Shown: positions 26,206 to 34,335 of the stretch, one piece after another | Position numbering within the stretch: position 1 is the stretch's first letter | How the letters are laid out: each line of letters begins with the position of its first letter | Origin: UTCHB3 sp964625575 | GTDB taxonomy: Bacteria; Bacteroidota; Ignavibacteria; Ignavibacteriales; Ignavibacteriaceae | Direction: 5' to 3' | Length of the DNA: 64,000 nucleotides | NCBI GenBank assembly: GCA_964625575.1 | Contig: CAZVBQ010000013.1 | Coordinates: forward strand, 1-64,000 | Translations under genes and position numbers: made by a program | Notes under the pieces: generated by a model | Database searches by the model: none | Told to the model about the DNA's origin: nothing | What the model saw: only the letters and a program-made list of their open reading frames with translations

Positions 26206-26789
26206 AGTTTACAGAGCCTGAAAAAATTGCCAAGGTCATGATCTCTTTCGCCAACACAAAGGGCGGATATCTGATCTTTGGTGTAAACGATGATAAAAAG
26301 ATCGTCGGACTCGAAAGCGAGAAAACGGAGCTCGAGTTCATTAACCAAACCACATCTTTCTACATAACCCCACCCTTGGAATATGACCTACAGTTCATAA
26401 ATGTGGATCAGAAAGAATTAGTGGTGGTGTTCGTTCCCGAATCTGATAACAAACCACACCGCATTCAAGACTACAAGGAGGAGCTCGATATCAGCACCGC
26501 TTTGGTGTACATAAGGGTAAACGACAAGAGCATCCCCGCCTCAAAACAGATGATCCGGATAATGCGGGCGAACAGCAGTTCCACTCCCCTCGTAAAATAC
26601 ACCATAGGCGATCTTGAAAAGAAGGTGTTTTCCCTGCTCGAAAAACACGAAACAATTAATGTTGAATCACTCGCCAAAGCTGCTAATGTTTCAGAAAGAA
26701 GAGCCTCCCGAACGCTGGTTACTTTAGTCCGTGCCGGCGCCCTGCATATCCATACCAAGGACAATGGAGAGGAGTTTTTTACTCTTTGA
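26127..26789 (+). CDS. AlbA_2 (Schlafen-like) putative nucleic-acid-binding protein with C-terminal winged helix
   Basis: The 220 residues start with an AlbA_2/Schlafen-type domain (ESSTTEFKLKF, ISFANTKGGYLIFGVNDD) and end with a winged-helix-like part (VFSLLEKHETINVESLAKA, about 155-215). Family members are annotated as ATP- or RNA-binding regulators; the exact target is unknown. The ATG at 26127 is preceded by CAGGAGAG and lies inside the end of the lipoprotein gene in another frame, a 79-bp overlap. This suggests translational coupling. The overlap also shows that the lipoprotein C-terminus is constrained by this gene. A repeat tract starts right after the stop. Confidence 0.84.
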   Translation: MGNFIKRRDLLDLIEEGESSTTEFKLKFTEPEKIAKVMISFANTKGGYLIFGVNDDKKIVGLESEKTELEFINQTTSFYITPPLEYDLQFINVDQKELVVVFVPESDNKPHRIQDYKEELDISTALVYIRVNDKSIPASKQMIRIMRANSSSTPLVKYTIGDLEKKVFSLLEKHETINVESLAKAANVSERRASRTLVTLVRAGALHIHTKDNGEEFFTL

Positions 26790-26942
26790 GTTTTTGGGGT
26801 TTCGGGTTTGGTAGTGAGTGGCGAGTAGTGAGTAGTGAGGGTTTGGTCCGCCGCAGGCGGTTTGGGGTTTGGGGTTTGGTCCGCCTGCCCCTTGGGGGTT
26901 GCGCGTTTTTGGTAGTTAGTGGCGAGTAGCGAGTAGTGAGGA
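26790..26942. repeat. GGGGTTT, GAGTAGT and mini-hairpin tracts
   Basis: Immediately after the stop codon there are GGGGTTT/CGGGTTT heptamers, then GAGTGGC/GAGTAGT units, the hairpin CCGCCGCAGGCGG at about 26850, more GGGGTTT units, the hairpin CCCCTTGGGG and a second GAGTAGC block to 26942. The order resembles 56503-56562. No gene is visible in 26790-27067 other than these repeats and the following inverted-repeat element. Confidence 0.85.
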
Positions 26943-26962
26943 TACGGTTTCCGGAGGGCAAT

Positions 26963-27058
26963 TTCCCACAGGAAGCATAGAAGAATAGAAGTTATAAAAG
27001 AGATTTTGTCTGAAATTTCTCCTTCTATTCCTTCTATTCTTTGGTTCTTCCTGTGAAA
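26963..27058. repeat. 96-bp inverted-repeat element, copy 1
   Basis: The left arm CCCACAGGAAGCATAGAAG pairs imperfectly with the right arm ending TTCTTCCTGTG. A second copy with the same arms, size and flanking heptamer tract is at 56583-56682. Both copies sit between convergent genes, so they may act as two-way transcript ends, or be MITE-like insertions. No open reading frame is inside. Confidence 0.82.
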
Positions 27059-27067
27059 AAAATATCT

Positions 27068-27607
27068 CTAAAGTTCACAGTTCTTCCTGATCTCATAAAT
27101 GGAAATTCCATAAGCAACCGCGACATTGAGTGATTGCTTTATGCCGTATTGCGGTATCTCCACCGTGAAATCACACAGATCGAGCAGTGACTGATTTACA
27201 CCGGTGATCTCATTACCGATGATGAAGAGAAGCGGGAAAATATCCTTCCCGAGTTGCGAATAATCAAGTGAAGAGTCTGTCAACTCAAGCGCGGCGACCT
27301 TGTAGCCCGCTTTCTTGTATTTTAGCACCACTTCAACCGGGTCTTTCACCCACTCCCAGGCGACACTTTCCGTCGCGCCAAGAGCAGTCTTCATAATATC
27401 TTTTACGGGTGGGGCAGGCGTGTAACCGCAAAGATAGAGCTTCTCGATCATCGCGCCATCAGATGTACGGAACACGGAACCGACGTTATAACTGCTCCGG
27501 ATCGAATCGAGCAACACCACCACGGGCATCTTCTCAACTTCGTGGAGCTTCTCAAGTTTCGCCCTGTTAGCTGAAATTTCAGCGTGAGATAGTTTTCTGT
27601 TAGCCAT
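27068..27607 (-). CDS. SpoU/TrmH-family RNA 2'-O-methyltransferase
   Basis: The 179-residue protein is a SPOUT (knotted) methyltransferase. Motif 1 is SIRSSYNVGSVFRT, motif 2 is FIIGNEITGVNQ, and motif 3 is SLNVAVAYGISIYE. These proteins 2'-O-methylate tRNA or rRNA. Target site cannot be inferred from sequence alone; the protein is short, without an extra RNA-binding domain. The start overlaps the end of rlmN by 8 bp, and it is the last gene of the MBL > Rieske > queG > rlmN > SpoU operon. Three RNA-modification genes in a row fit the operon. Confidence 0.9.
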   Translation of the reverse strand: MANRKLSHAEISANRAKLEKLHEVEKMPVVVLLDSIRSSYNVGSVFRTSDGAMIEKLYLCGYTPAPPVKDIMKTALGATESVAWEWVKDPVEVVLKYKKAGYKVAALELTDSSLDYSQLGKDIFPLLFIIGNEITGVNQSLLDLCDFTVEIPQYGIKQSLNVAVAYGISIYEIRKNCEL

Positions 27608-28673
27608 TGTTCTTAATTACCACTCCCGCGAGCTGCCCGCAAGCCGCTGCTATTTCATCACCTTGGGTGTCACGAATCATCACGGTGACATTTTCTTCGC
27701 GCAGTCTGTCGGCAAATTCTTCGATCCTCGCTTTTTGGGTCGATCTGAGTTCTCCTGAAAAACCTTCGGGATGCATGTGTTCCAAAGAATTGAATGGAAT
27801 GATGTTAACCTTCGAGGGCATCCTTCTGCATAATTTCCCCAGCGCTTTTATATCCTGATCACGGTCATTTATTCCGGCGAGCATGGTGTACTCATAAGTT
27901 ATGCGGGTATTCGTCTTTTTCAGATAATATTCAATCGCTTCGATATTCTCTTTAAGTGAATATTTCGCGTTTATCGGCATTATCTTTGTGCGGATATCCT
28001 CGTAGCATGAGTGAAGCGAGAGCGCGAGCTTGGGTCTGAGGCCGGTATCAGCAAGGTCACGGATCCTGGGAGCAATTCCCGCGGTCGAAACCGTGATTTT
28101 CTTCAAGCTGATACCTTTTGTAAGTTCCTGCGCGAATATCTCAAGAGATTTTACCGTTGAATCAAAGTTCAGAAGTGGCTCCCCCATTCCCATGTAGACA
28201 ATATTTGTAATGTCCCGGTCGTAGGTTCTCTGCGCTATAGCATACTGATCGAATATCTCACCCGGTGTCAGATTTCTTTTGTAACCGAGAAGACCAGTGG
28301 CGCAGAACTTGCAATCCAAAGGGCATCCCACCTGAGTGGATACACACAAGGTAACCCTCTTCTCTTCCGGAATTATCACGCACTCTATCAGATTCCCGAG
28401 CGAGGTTTTCAGAAGCAGCTTAACAGTCCCTTCCGACCCTGAGATAGAAGTGTCGGTCAGTTCGAGCGTGTTCAAAACCGTTTCGGCTTTAAGCCTTTCC
28501 CGCAGCGGCTTGGAGATGTTCAACATTTTATCGTAGTCATCTACCAGATAATTGTACATCCAATTGAATATCTGTTCTCCCCGGAAAGGTTTCTCACCCG
28601 CCCCGGAGAACCATTCCTTAAGTTCAGGGAGGGTTTTCCCTTTAAGTGGTATTTTTTTTGTTTCCGTTGTCAT
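27600..28673 (-). CDS. rlmN: Dual-specificity RNA methyltransferase RlmN
   Basis: RlmN is a radical SAM enzyme that adds C2-methyl to A2503 of 23S rRNA and A37 of some tRNAs. The 357 residues contain the cluster motif CPLDCKFCATG, GMGEPLLN, STAG for SAM binding, and the catalytic cysteine near the end in AAACGQLAG. Length is typical. It overlaps queG by 32 bp upstream and the SpoU gene by 8 bp downstream. Nothing unusual is seen. Confidence 0.96.
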   Translation of the reverse strand: MTTETKKIPLKGKTLPELKEWFSGAGEKPFRGEQIFNWMYNYLVDDYDKMLNISKPLRERLKAETVLNTLELTDTSISGSEGTVKLLLKTSLGNLIECVIIPEEKRVTLCVSTQVGCPLDCKFCATGLLGYKRNLTPGEIFDQYAIAQRTYDRDITNIVYMGMGEPLLNFDSTVKSLEIFAQELTKGISLKKITVSTAGIAPRIRDLADTGLRPKLALSLHSCYEDIRTKIMPINAKYSLKENIEAIEYYLKKTNTRITYEYTMLAGINDRDQDIKALGKLCRRMPSKVNIIPFNSLEHMHPEGFSGELRSTQKARIEEFADRLREENVTVMIRDTQGDEIAAACGQLAGVVIKNNG

Positions 28674-29613
28674 TTCTGTTTCTTTTCACAAATTCCGAAT
28701 TGCGGCGCATCCCTTTCAGTTTGCTTCTGATTATGGGACTCTCCGCGAATTGCTCTTTAAATTCCTTGTTTTCCATTTTATCAAAATGATCAAGGTCAAA
28801 CTCAATGTTCAGCCCGCCCGGCTGGTCTTCCCGGGTGAAGTCAGGTTCAGTTGTCTGTCTGCTGAACTTATTATTCCAAGGGCAGACTTCCTGACAAATA
28901 TCGCACCCGAATATCCAATCATCCATTTTCCCTTCGAACTCATCGCCGGTTTCCCCTTTGTTTTCTATCGTAAGGTACGATATGCATCTGCTTCCATCCA
29001 CAACGTAAGGTTCCATAATCGCGGAAGTGGGGCAGGCATCGATGCAGGCAGTGCAACTGCCGCAGTGATCGGCAATTGGTGAGTCATATTCAAAAGGAAT
29101 ATTGGTGAATACGTTGGAGATGAAAAACCAGCTCCCGATCTGCCGGTTTATCACGTTTGAGTGTTTACCCTGCCAGCCAATTCCGGCGCGAACTGCCCAG
29201 ACTTTATCCATGACCGGACCTGTATCCACGTAGCTTATCGACTCGCACCCCGGAAACGCTTCCTTTAAGCTTGTCTCAAAAACTTTCAACTTTTCCCAGA
29301 GAACAAAATGGTAATCGCGCCCCCAGGCGTAGCGCGAAACCTTCCCCTTCCCATCCGTGAACTCTCCCGGTTGCCAATAGTTCAGTCCCAACGAGATCAC
29401 GGATCGTGCTGAGGGGAGGATATTAGCCGGGTTCTCCCTTTTCTCAATATTTCTTTCGAGGTAAGCCATTCCACCCGCGTATCCCCTGCCAAGCCATTCT
29501 TTAAGCAGGTCGATCTCTTTTCCAAGGGGAGTAACAGGCGCAAATCCCACCAGATCGAAACCAAGCGATTGTGCCAGTTCTGTAACAATCTTCCGGTTGA
29601 TCACCACTTCCAA
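28642..29613 (-). CDS. queG: Epoxyqueuosine reductase QueG
   Basis: QueG reduces epoxyqueuosine to queuosine in the wobble position of tRNA, using cobalamin and two 4Fe-4S clusters. The 323 residues have CGSCTACIDACP and CDICQEVCPWN as cluster motifs, and the N-terminal cobalamin-dependent domain (SLGFDLVGFAP, SLGLNYW). The short C-terminal HEAT-like region of long QueG forms is absent or reduced, which is common. The gene overlaps rlmN by 32 bp and the Rieske gene by 13 bp. Confidence 0.95.
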   Translation of the reverse strand: MEVVINRKIVTELAQSLGFDLVGFAPVTPLGKEIDLLKEWLGRGYAGGMAYLERNIEKRENPANILPSARSVISLGLNYWQPGEFTDGKGKVSRYAWGRDYHFVLWEKLKVFETSLKEAFPGCESISYVDTGPVMDKVWAVRAGIGWQGKHSNVINRQIGSWFFISNVFTNIPFEYDSPIADHCGSCTACIDACPTSAIMEPYVVDGSRCISYLTIENKGETGDEFEGKMDDWIFGCDICQEVCPWNNKFSRQTTEPDFTREDQPGGLNIEFDLDHFDKMENKEFKEQFAESPIIRSKLKGMRRNSEFVKRNRNDNGNKKNTT

Positions 29614-29936
29614 TGGGGTTCTTCACTCACAACTGTCACGTAGACATTTCCGTTTTTCACTTCAACGGGGTAAACTTTCAGTCCCCGCCCACCGGAGTCT
29701 TTCTTCCCCGTCTCAAGTTCAAACCTCCATCCGTGGATGGGGCAATATACATGACCTTCCTCTATAAAACCGGTGTAAATTGCTGCCGCGTGCTGATGCG
29801 GGCAAACATTTCCAATCGCGTGAATATTTTCACCCAATCTGAAAACCGCTATATCCTCACCATTTACGATGAACCTTTTCCCCTCGCCTTCGTGAAGTTC
29901 GGTTACTTTGCACACTTTCTGTGTGGGCTCATTCAT
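29601..29936 (-). CDS. Rieske [2Fe-2S] ferredoxin
   Basis: The 111-residue protein has the Rieske cluster motifs CPHQH and CPIHGW, which hold the iron-sulfur pair by two Cys and two His. It resembles the stand-alone Rieske ferredoxins of NirD/dioxygenase type. There is no membrane anchor, so it is cytoplasmic. Its overlap with queG (13 bp) suggests it may feed electrons to a neighbour, but this is inference. Confidence 0.92.
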   Translation of the reverse strand: MNEPTQKVCKVTELHEGEGKRFIVNGEDIAVFRLGENIHAIGNVCPHQHAAAIYTGFIEEGHVYCPIHGWRFELETGKKDSGGRGLKVYPVEVKNGNVYVTVVSEEPHWKW

Positions 29937-29969
29937 TTCTGCTCCTTCCGGTGTTCCGCGTACCGGAAA

Positions 29970-30815
29970 TTAAAGTTGGTAAAGTTTTTCCCTGACCTTG
30001 AAACCCTTGTCAGTTCGCTCGACCTTGACTGCAACGACCTTTGGGTCATGCTGCACAACGAGTGACCAGTCTTCATCGGCTGCTTTGGCCAGCACATCCT
30101 TTTTCTCTTGAAGTGTCACTAACGGCTGAAGATCATAACCCATTATGTAAGGAAGTGGCACATGGGCATGGGTCGGAATAAGGTCGGCACAGAAGAAAAG
30201 AGTGTTTGTGCCGTCAGAAATTTTGATTGCCTGCTGCCCGAAAGTATGTCCGTTGATCTCATAAAGTGAAATTCCCTCCATGAAATCAGAAACATCATTC
30301 TCTATCAGGTGGAGAACCCCATGCTCCATAAGGGGGATAAAATTCTGCTTTATGTAACTGCCCCTGTCACGGTCTGAAGGATTGGCACCCCACTCAAAGT
30401 TCTTTCTTCTAACGTGGTATTTCGCGTTCGGAAATGCCGGCACAAGTTTACCGTTCTCCTCCTTCACCGACCCACCCGCGTGGTCAAAATGAAGGTGCGT
30501 GTGCAAAACATGCGTGATCTGATCAGGGGATACACCTACAACACTGAGGCTTTTTTCAAGTGTGGTTTCAGCATCAATGGCGTAGATGCTCCTCGATTTC
30601 TCATCCCACTTTTCACCCATGCCTGTATCGATGAGGAGTTTTTCGTTATCCCACTCGAGCAGAAGCAACCGGGCAGCCATGGCGATCCGGTTTATTCCAT
30701 CGGGTGGATTTGTTTTCTCCCACAACGGTTTCGGAATAATACCGAACATTGCCCCGCCATCAAGAGCGAAATATCCTGATTCAATAACTTTTATGCTGTA
30801 TTTGCCTGATACCAT
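29970..30815 (-). CDS. MBL-fold metallohydrolase
   Basis: The 281-residue protein is a metallo-beta-lactamase fold hydrolase with the metal motif HTHLHFDHAGG and further His/Asp ligands (INGHTFGQQ, CADLIPTHAH). The family includes lactonases and related hydrolases; substrate cannot be assigned. There is no signal peptide. It is probably the first gene in the five-gene minus-strand operon, and its upstream 77 bp also hold the start region of the divergent flavoprotein. Confidence 0.89.
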   Translation of the reverse strand: MVSGKYSIKVIESGYFALDGGAMFGIIPKPLWEKTNPPDGINRIAMAARLLLLEWDNEKLLIDTGMGEKWDEKSRSIYAIDAETTLEKSLSVVGVSPDQITHVLHTHLHFDHAGGSVKEENGKLVPAFPNAKYHVRRKNFEWGANPSDRDRGSYIKQNFIPLMEHGVLHLIENDVSDFMEGISLYEINGHTFGQQAIKISDGTNTLFFCADLIPTHAHVPLPYIMGYDLQPLVTLQEKKDVLAKAADEDWSLVVQHDPKVVAVKVERTDKGFKVREKLYQL

Positions 30816-30892
30816 CTCTTTTCTTTGTTTTAATTGTCTGCAAAAATAATAAAATTGAACTTCGTTTTAATTAATTTTTAGGAAGCCGGATC

Positions 30893-32425
30893 TTGACCCC
30901 CAACCGGAAATTCGATATTATAATAACAGGCGGCGGAGTGGCCGGGTTCATTGCCGCGACAGTTCTGCAAAAATACTTTAAGAAGAAAACCGCGCTCGTG
31001 ACAGGCATCCGCACAGCCCCCGGTGAAGTGCCGGTTGAACTCTTCATTCCTGCTCTCTATACGGGACAGATGGAAATTGAATCGACAGCCCGAAAAGTGA
31101 TCGACTGGGTTACGGGTGGCAAACTGATGTGGGAGAGACTCCCTTCGATCTACGAGCGACATTTCTATCCTGGTAAAAAGCTGAATCTCTCCGATAATCT
31201 CGCCAATTATATGGATTCGCTGAAAGAGCTTTTCCCGAAGGAAAAGGGAAATATCGACCTGATCTTCAGGGATATTCAGCACGCGGCAAATTATACCAGC
31301 TACTTCCTGATGAAACACGTTTTGCCCAAACCGCTTCACGGAGTCTCCGAAAGATTTTTTGCATCGGGAAGAAAACACTCTGCATCCTCACTGGAAGGTT
31401 ATCTTTCAACACTAACTGGTGACAGGAAATTTAAAACTTTCATCTCCGGACAATTGCAGAATCTTGCTTCATGCCGGGAGGCTACAGCCTTTATCTTCCA
31501 CTCAATGAACATGATGGAGTTCTTAAACGGGGCTTTCGCCCCCTCGGGTGGAGTGGAAACCATGTACCGGAGCCTTTCAGATGGGTACACTTCGTCCGGA
31601 GGAACCCTGCTTGAAGGATCATTATCCGGGATGACGCTTTCAGGGAAAACTGTAAAATCCTTCGATTTCAAAGGCAACGACGGCAGCGAACTTCATTTGA
31701 AAGGCAACAAGATACTTTGGGGGCTTGGTACACGCGCGCTTAAACATCTGGTGGCACGAGGAGCCGGACCGGGTGATGTTCCGGGCAACGATACCGGAAC
31801 CGGACATGTGCCCTACCCTGTATTATTTGAACTGAACTTCGACGCAAAGATACATGAAACCAACATCAAAGGTGAGGTGTTCCGGCTTTTTCCCGATGTT
31901 GCCGTTGAAGCCGATGATATCCCCCAAGCCGTATCGCTTTACCCTGTTTTCGATAAAGATACGGGAGTTCAATCGCCCCAAAAGTACATGGCGGTGGTCT
32001 TCATAAACGGTGAGGATACACCCCGATTTCTCTCATCAAGTGATGAGATTGAAGGACTGAAACAGTACGTTGAGCAGCTCATGCGGCGGGATATCCCTCA
32101 CATGTCGGCAGCAATTCGTTCAATCAGACACATCATGCCCGCCACTTCAGGAGAAGATTGGCACTTCAACCCATACGGAACGATCATGCCTGATACTTTG
32201 AAAGCATCGGGAACAGTAAAGAAAAACAGATGGAATTTAAAGAATGTTTACGAAACGGATGCCGATCTCTTCATGCCGGGGGTTGTGGGTTCGGTTATGT
32301 CGGGACTGGCTTCAGTGGGAATGATTATGGGGGCGTTTTCGTTCTTCAAGTTTTTCAGATTCCTGAAAAGGGAGTCAAGAAAAAACGTGAGGGTAAAGGT
32401 TCAACCTCTCAAATATAAAAAATGA
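30893..32425 (+). CDS. FAD-dependent oxidoreductase of unknown substrate
   Basis: The 510 residues begin with an FAD-binding Rossmann motif, FDIIITGGGVAGFIAA. Its overall layout recalls the NAD(P)/FAD-binding proteins related to carotenoid desaturases and amine oxidoreductases. The last part has a GVVGSVMSGLASVGMIMGA segment that probably completes the FAD site or anchors the protein to the membrane. The start is TTG at 30893 with GGAAG before it. The next ATG would remove the FAD motif, so TTG is preferred. No pathway context is visible. A strong hairpin overlaps the stop codon. Confidence 0.8.
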   Translation: MTPNRKFDIIITGGGVAGFIAATVLQKYFKKKTALVTGIRTAPGEVPVELFIPALYTGQMEIESTARKVIDWVTGGKLMWERLPSIYERHFYPGKKLNLSDNLANYMDSLKELFPKEKGNIDLIFRDIQHAANYTSYFLMKHVLPKPLHGVSERFFASGRKHSASSLEGYLSTLTGDRKFKTFISGQLQNLASCREATAFIFHSMNMMEFLNGAFAPSGGVETMYRSLSDGYTSSGGTLLEGSLSGMTLSGKTVKSFDFKGNDGSELHLKGNKILWGLGTRALKHLVARGAGPGDVPGNDTGTGHVPYPVLFELNFDAKIHETNIKGEVFRLFPDVAVEADDIPQAVSLYPVFDKDTGVQSPQKYMAVVFINGEDTPRFLSSSDEIEGLKQYVEQLMRRDIPHMSAAIRSIRHIMPATSGEDWHFNPYGTIMPDTLKASGTVKKNRWNLKNVYETDADLFMPGVVGSVMSGLASVGMIMGAFSFFKFFRFLKRESRKNVRVKVQPLKYKK

Positions 32426-32472
32426 TGCCTCTGCTCACCTGCAAGTGCTGCATGGTGGGGGCAAAGGCATCA
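32423..32472. terminator. Long GC-rich hairpin between convergent genes
   Basis: TGATGCCT (32423-32430) pairs with AGGCATCA (32465-32472), with inner stems CACC/GGTG (32436-32439 with 32454-32457) and TGCA/TGCA around AGTGC. The stop codon of the flavoprotein is part of the stem. No U-tract follows, so termination would have to be non-canonical. Confidence 0.5.
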
Positions 32473-32487
32473 AATATCTGGTAAAGA

Positions 32488-32820
32488 TTATCTTCCGAGT
32501 TCGTCCAGGTAATCTTTTTTCTTCAGCAACTGCTCCTCGGTCTCCACATGATTTGGATCAGGGATGCAGCAGTCAACAGGACAAACAGCCGCGCACTGTG
32601 GTTCATCATGGAAGCCCTTGCACTCCGTGCATTTATCAGGCACTATATAATAGAAATCGCCTGAAAAGAAACCTGAGGCACCTGAAGGGGCATTCTTTCC
32701 TTCACCATAGGAATTGCCGGCAAGTTCCCATTCCCTTCCACCTTCATAGATAGCGGTGTTGGGGCATTCAGGTTCGCATGCTCCACAGTTAATGCAGTCG
32801 CTCGTGATCATTATTGCCAT
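32488..32820 (-). CDS. YfhL-type 2x[4Fe-4S] ferredoxin
   Basis: The 110 residues hold two 4Fe-4S cluster motifs, CINCGACEPECP and CTECKGFHDEPQCAAVCPVDC. The extra residues between the second-cluster cysteines and the SDCINCG start match YfhL-like ferredoxins. About 30 Gly/Ser/aromatic residues between the clusters lengthen it relative to minimal forms. It is a single gene with its own promoter region, convergent with the flavoprotein. An electron-transfer link to that flavoprotein is possible but not shown. Confidence 0.9.
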   Translation of the reverse strand: MAIMITSDCINCGACEPECPNTAIYEGGREWELAGNSYGEGKNAPSGASGFFSGDFYYIVPDKCTECKGFHDEPQCAAVCPVDCCIPDPNHVETEEQLLKKKDYLDELGR

Positions 32821-33014
32821 ATACTATCTCCAATTATTGCGAATTTGTAAATCAGAATTTCAACTCTTAATATACGATTGTGGAGTCGAAACACAAAAAG
32901 TTATTAAATTTTTACATTGTTAACTTTAATGATTTTTTGATTTACAGGCAAGTGATAAGAGCGGTATATTACGTTCGTTTTATGTATTTTTCAGTTCAAA
33001 ATAAAGATATTTAT

Positions 33015-33305
33015 ATGAAGAACATCCTCGTTACTTTTGAAGTTGACCCCAGAAACACCCTCTACACATCGGAGCTTATCACCAGGTTCTCAGAAACCGT
33101 GAAAGATCAGCACCCGGGGCTGACGATATTCAAATCGATGACGAGTGCCGTGAAGCCCAACAAGTTTTTCCTCTTCCTCTCATTCGATTCGGACGAAGAT
33201 TACGACATCTACAAAAGGCACGACAAAACCAAGAAGTTCACGGTAAAATTACATGCCCTCTCGAAAGAACTCCCCGTATTCACCGAATTGAATGAGCTGG
33301 AGTAG
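33015..33305 (+). CDS. Small conserved-looking protein of unknown function
   Basis: The 96-residue product starting at ATG 33015 (MKNILVTFEVDP) is a compact alpha/beta protein with no recognised family. The open frame extends upstream to 32880, but those residues are AT-rich and non-protein-like, so the internal start is preferred. Its sequence is not low-complexity and has balanced hydrophobic and charged residues. It stands alone, followed by repeat DNA. Confidence in coding is moderate. Confidence 0.68.
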   Translation: MKNILVTFEVDPRNTLYTSELITRFSETVKDQHPGLTIFKSMTSAVKPNKFFLFLSFDSDEDYDIYKRHDKTKKFTVKLHALSKELPVFTELNELE

Positions 33306-33310
33306 ATTTT

Positions 33311-33341
33311 CGTTGCCGGTTGCGCGTTGCCCGTTGCCTGG
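33311..33341. repeat. CGTTGCC heptamer tract
   Basis: CGTTGCCGGTTGCGCGTTGC and related units follow 5 bp after the stop codon of the small protein. The same family occurs at 56503-56532 and 59100-59117/59255-59271. It forms the left edge of the RAYT/REP locus. Confidence 0.72.
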
Positions 33342-33368
33342 TACCTGGTTCAGCTCTGATAGCCGTTT

Positions 33369-33777
33369 CTCCCCGTAGGGGTGGTATGTCGGTAGATATG
33401 TCGCATCACCTCTGTTTATTCCTCCCCGTAGGGGTGGTATGTCGGTAGATATGTTGCATCCCCTCTGTTAATACCTCCCCGTAGGGGTGGTATGTCGGTA
33501 GATATGGCGCTCCCCTCTGTTTATTCCTCCCCGTAGGGGTGGTATGTCGGTAGATATGTTGCATCCCCNNNNNNNNNNNNNNNNNNNNNNNNNNNNNNNN
33601 NNNNNNNNNNNNNNNNNNNNNNNNNNNNNNNNNNNNNNNNNNNNNNNNNNNNNNNNNNNNNNNNNNNNTCTGTTAATACCTCCCCGTAGGGGTGGTATGT
33701 CGTTGATCTGGCGCATCACCTCTGTTTATTCCTCCCCGTAGGGGTGGTATGTCTCCCCGTAGGGGTGGTATGTCGGT
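33369..33777 (+). repeat. Left REP-like array, 52-53 bp period (CCCCGTAGGGG hairpin)
   Basis: CCCCGTAGGGG stem-loops start at 33371, 33424, 33477, 33529, 33682, 33734 and 33755. Most are followed by TGGTATGTCGGTAGATATG, and the spacers are near-identical (GCATCCCCTCTGTTAATAC or GCATCACCTCTGTTTATTC). The last unit is only 21 bp from its neighbour, a truncated copy. One 100-N gap lies inside. The array faces the transposase gene, and the other side carries the same core in inverted orientation. Fixed spacers rule out CRISPR. Confidence 0.9.
33569..33668. other. Assembly gap (100 N) in left REP array
   Basis: One hundred N bases break the array. If they are removed, the distance from the CCCC at 33529 to the next one is exactly 53 bp, the array period. 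So the true gap could hold zero or any whole number of units. Confidence 0.98.
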
Positions 33778-33822
33778 AGCACAAATTGATTTATATTTGA
33801 AAAATGTATTAAAACAAATTGT

Positions 33823-34335
33823 ATGAATAAAGAGAAGAAAATGAAGGAACCGACATTTACTCAGCTATACATTCATATCGTATTCACGGTAAAAGAAAGG
33901 GAGAAGGTGCTTAAATCTTCTTTTCGGGAAGAAATCTTTCGTTACATTACCGGAATTGTACAGAACAAAAAACACAAAATGTTGGAAATCAACGGGGTTG
34001 AGGATCATATTCACATTTTGGTCGGGATGCATCCTGCACAAAGTCTTTCAGATCTGGTGCGCGATATCAAATTTAACTCTGCAAGATTTATCAACGACAA
34101 TAAATTTATAAGAGGACAATTTTCTTGGCAGGAAGGATATGGGGCATTTTCGATCGGCCGTTCAGAGTTAAAGAAAATTCACTCGTACATCCAGAATCAA
34201 CCAGAACATCATTTACATGAAAGCACTATGGGTGAAAAGAGAAGATTCTATCAATATTACGGGTATCAAGGTGTGGAGTTGGATTCTTCTACCGACATGC
34301 CACCCCTACGGGGAGGGTCGGATTATGATCTCTGA
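33823..34335 (+). CDS. REP-associated tyrosine transposase (RAYT, Y1/IS200-like)
   Basis: The 170-residue protein is a Y1 HUH transposase: HUH motif HIH at residues 62-64 (EDHIHILVGMH), and the catalytic helix SYIQNQPEHH with Tyr122 and Gln126. The sequence SWQEGYGAFS is typical of RAYT/IS200-like proteins. RAYT proteins act on REP palindromes next to them; here inverted REP-like arrays lie on both sides. The ATG at 33823 or a second ATG at 33841, preceded by GAGAAGAAA, could be used. The last 16 or so residues (SSTDMPPLRGGSDYDL) are encoded by the first repeat unit of the right array, so the C-terminus may not be native. The catalytic residues are intact, so activity is possible. Confidence 0.93.
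   Translation: MNKEKKMKEPTFTQLYIHIVFTVKEREKVLKSSFREEIFRYITGIVQNKKHKMLEINGVEDHIHILVGMHPAQSLSDLVRDIKFNSARFINDNKFIRGQFSWQEGYGAFSIGRSELKKIHSYIQNQPEHHLHESTMGEKRRFYQYYGYQGVELDSSTDMPPLRGGSDYDL

Noticed and set aside
32880..33014. N-terminal extension of the small protein at 33015
   Set aside because: The extra 45 residues come from AT-rich promoter-like DNA; the internal ATG begins the regular protein sequence.
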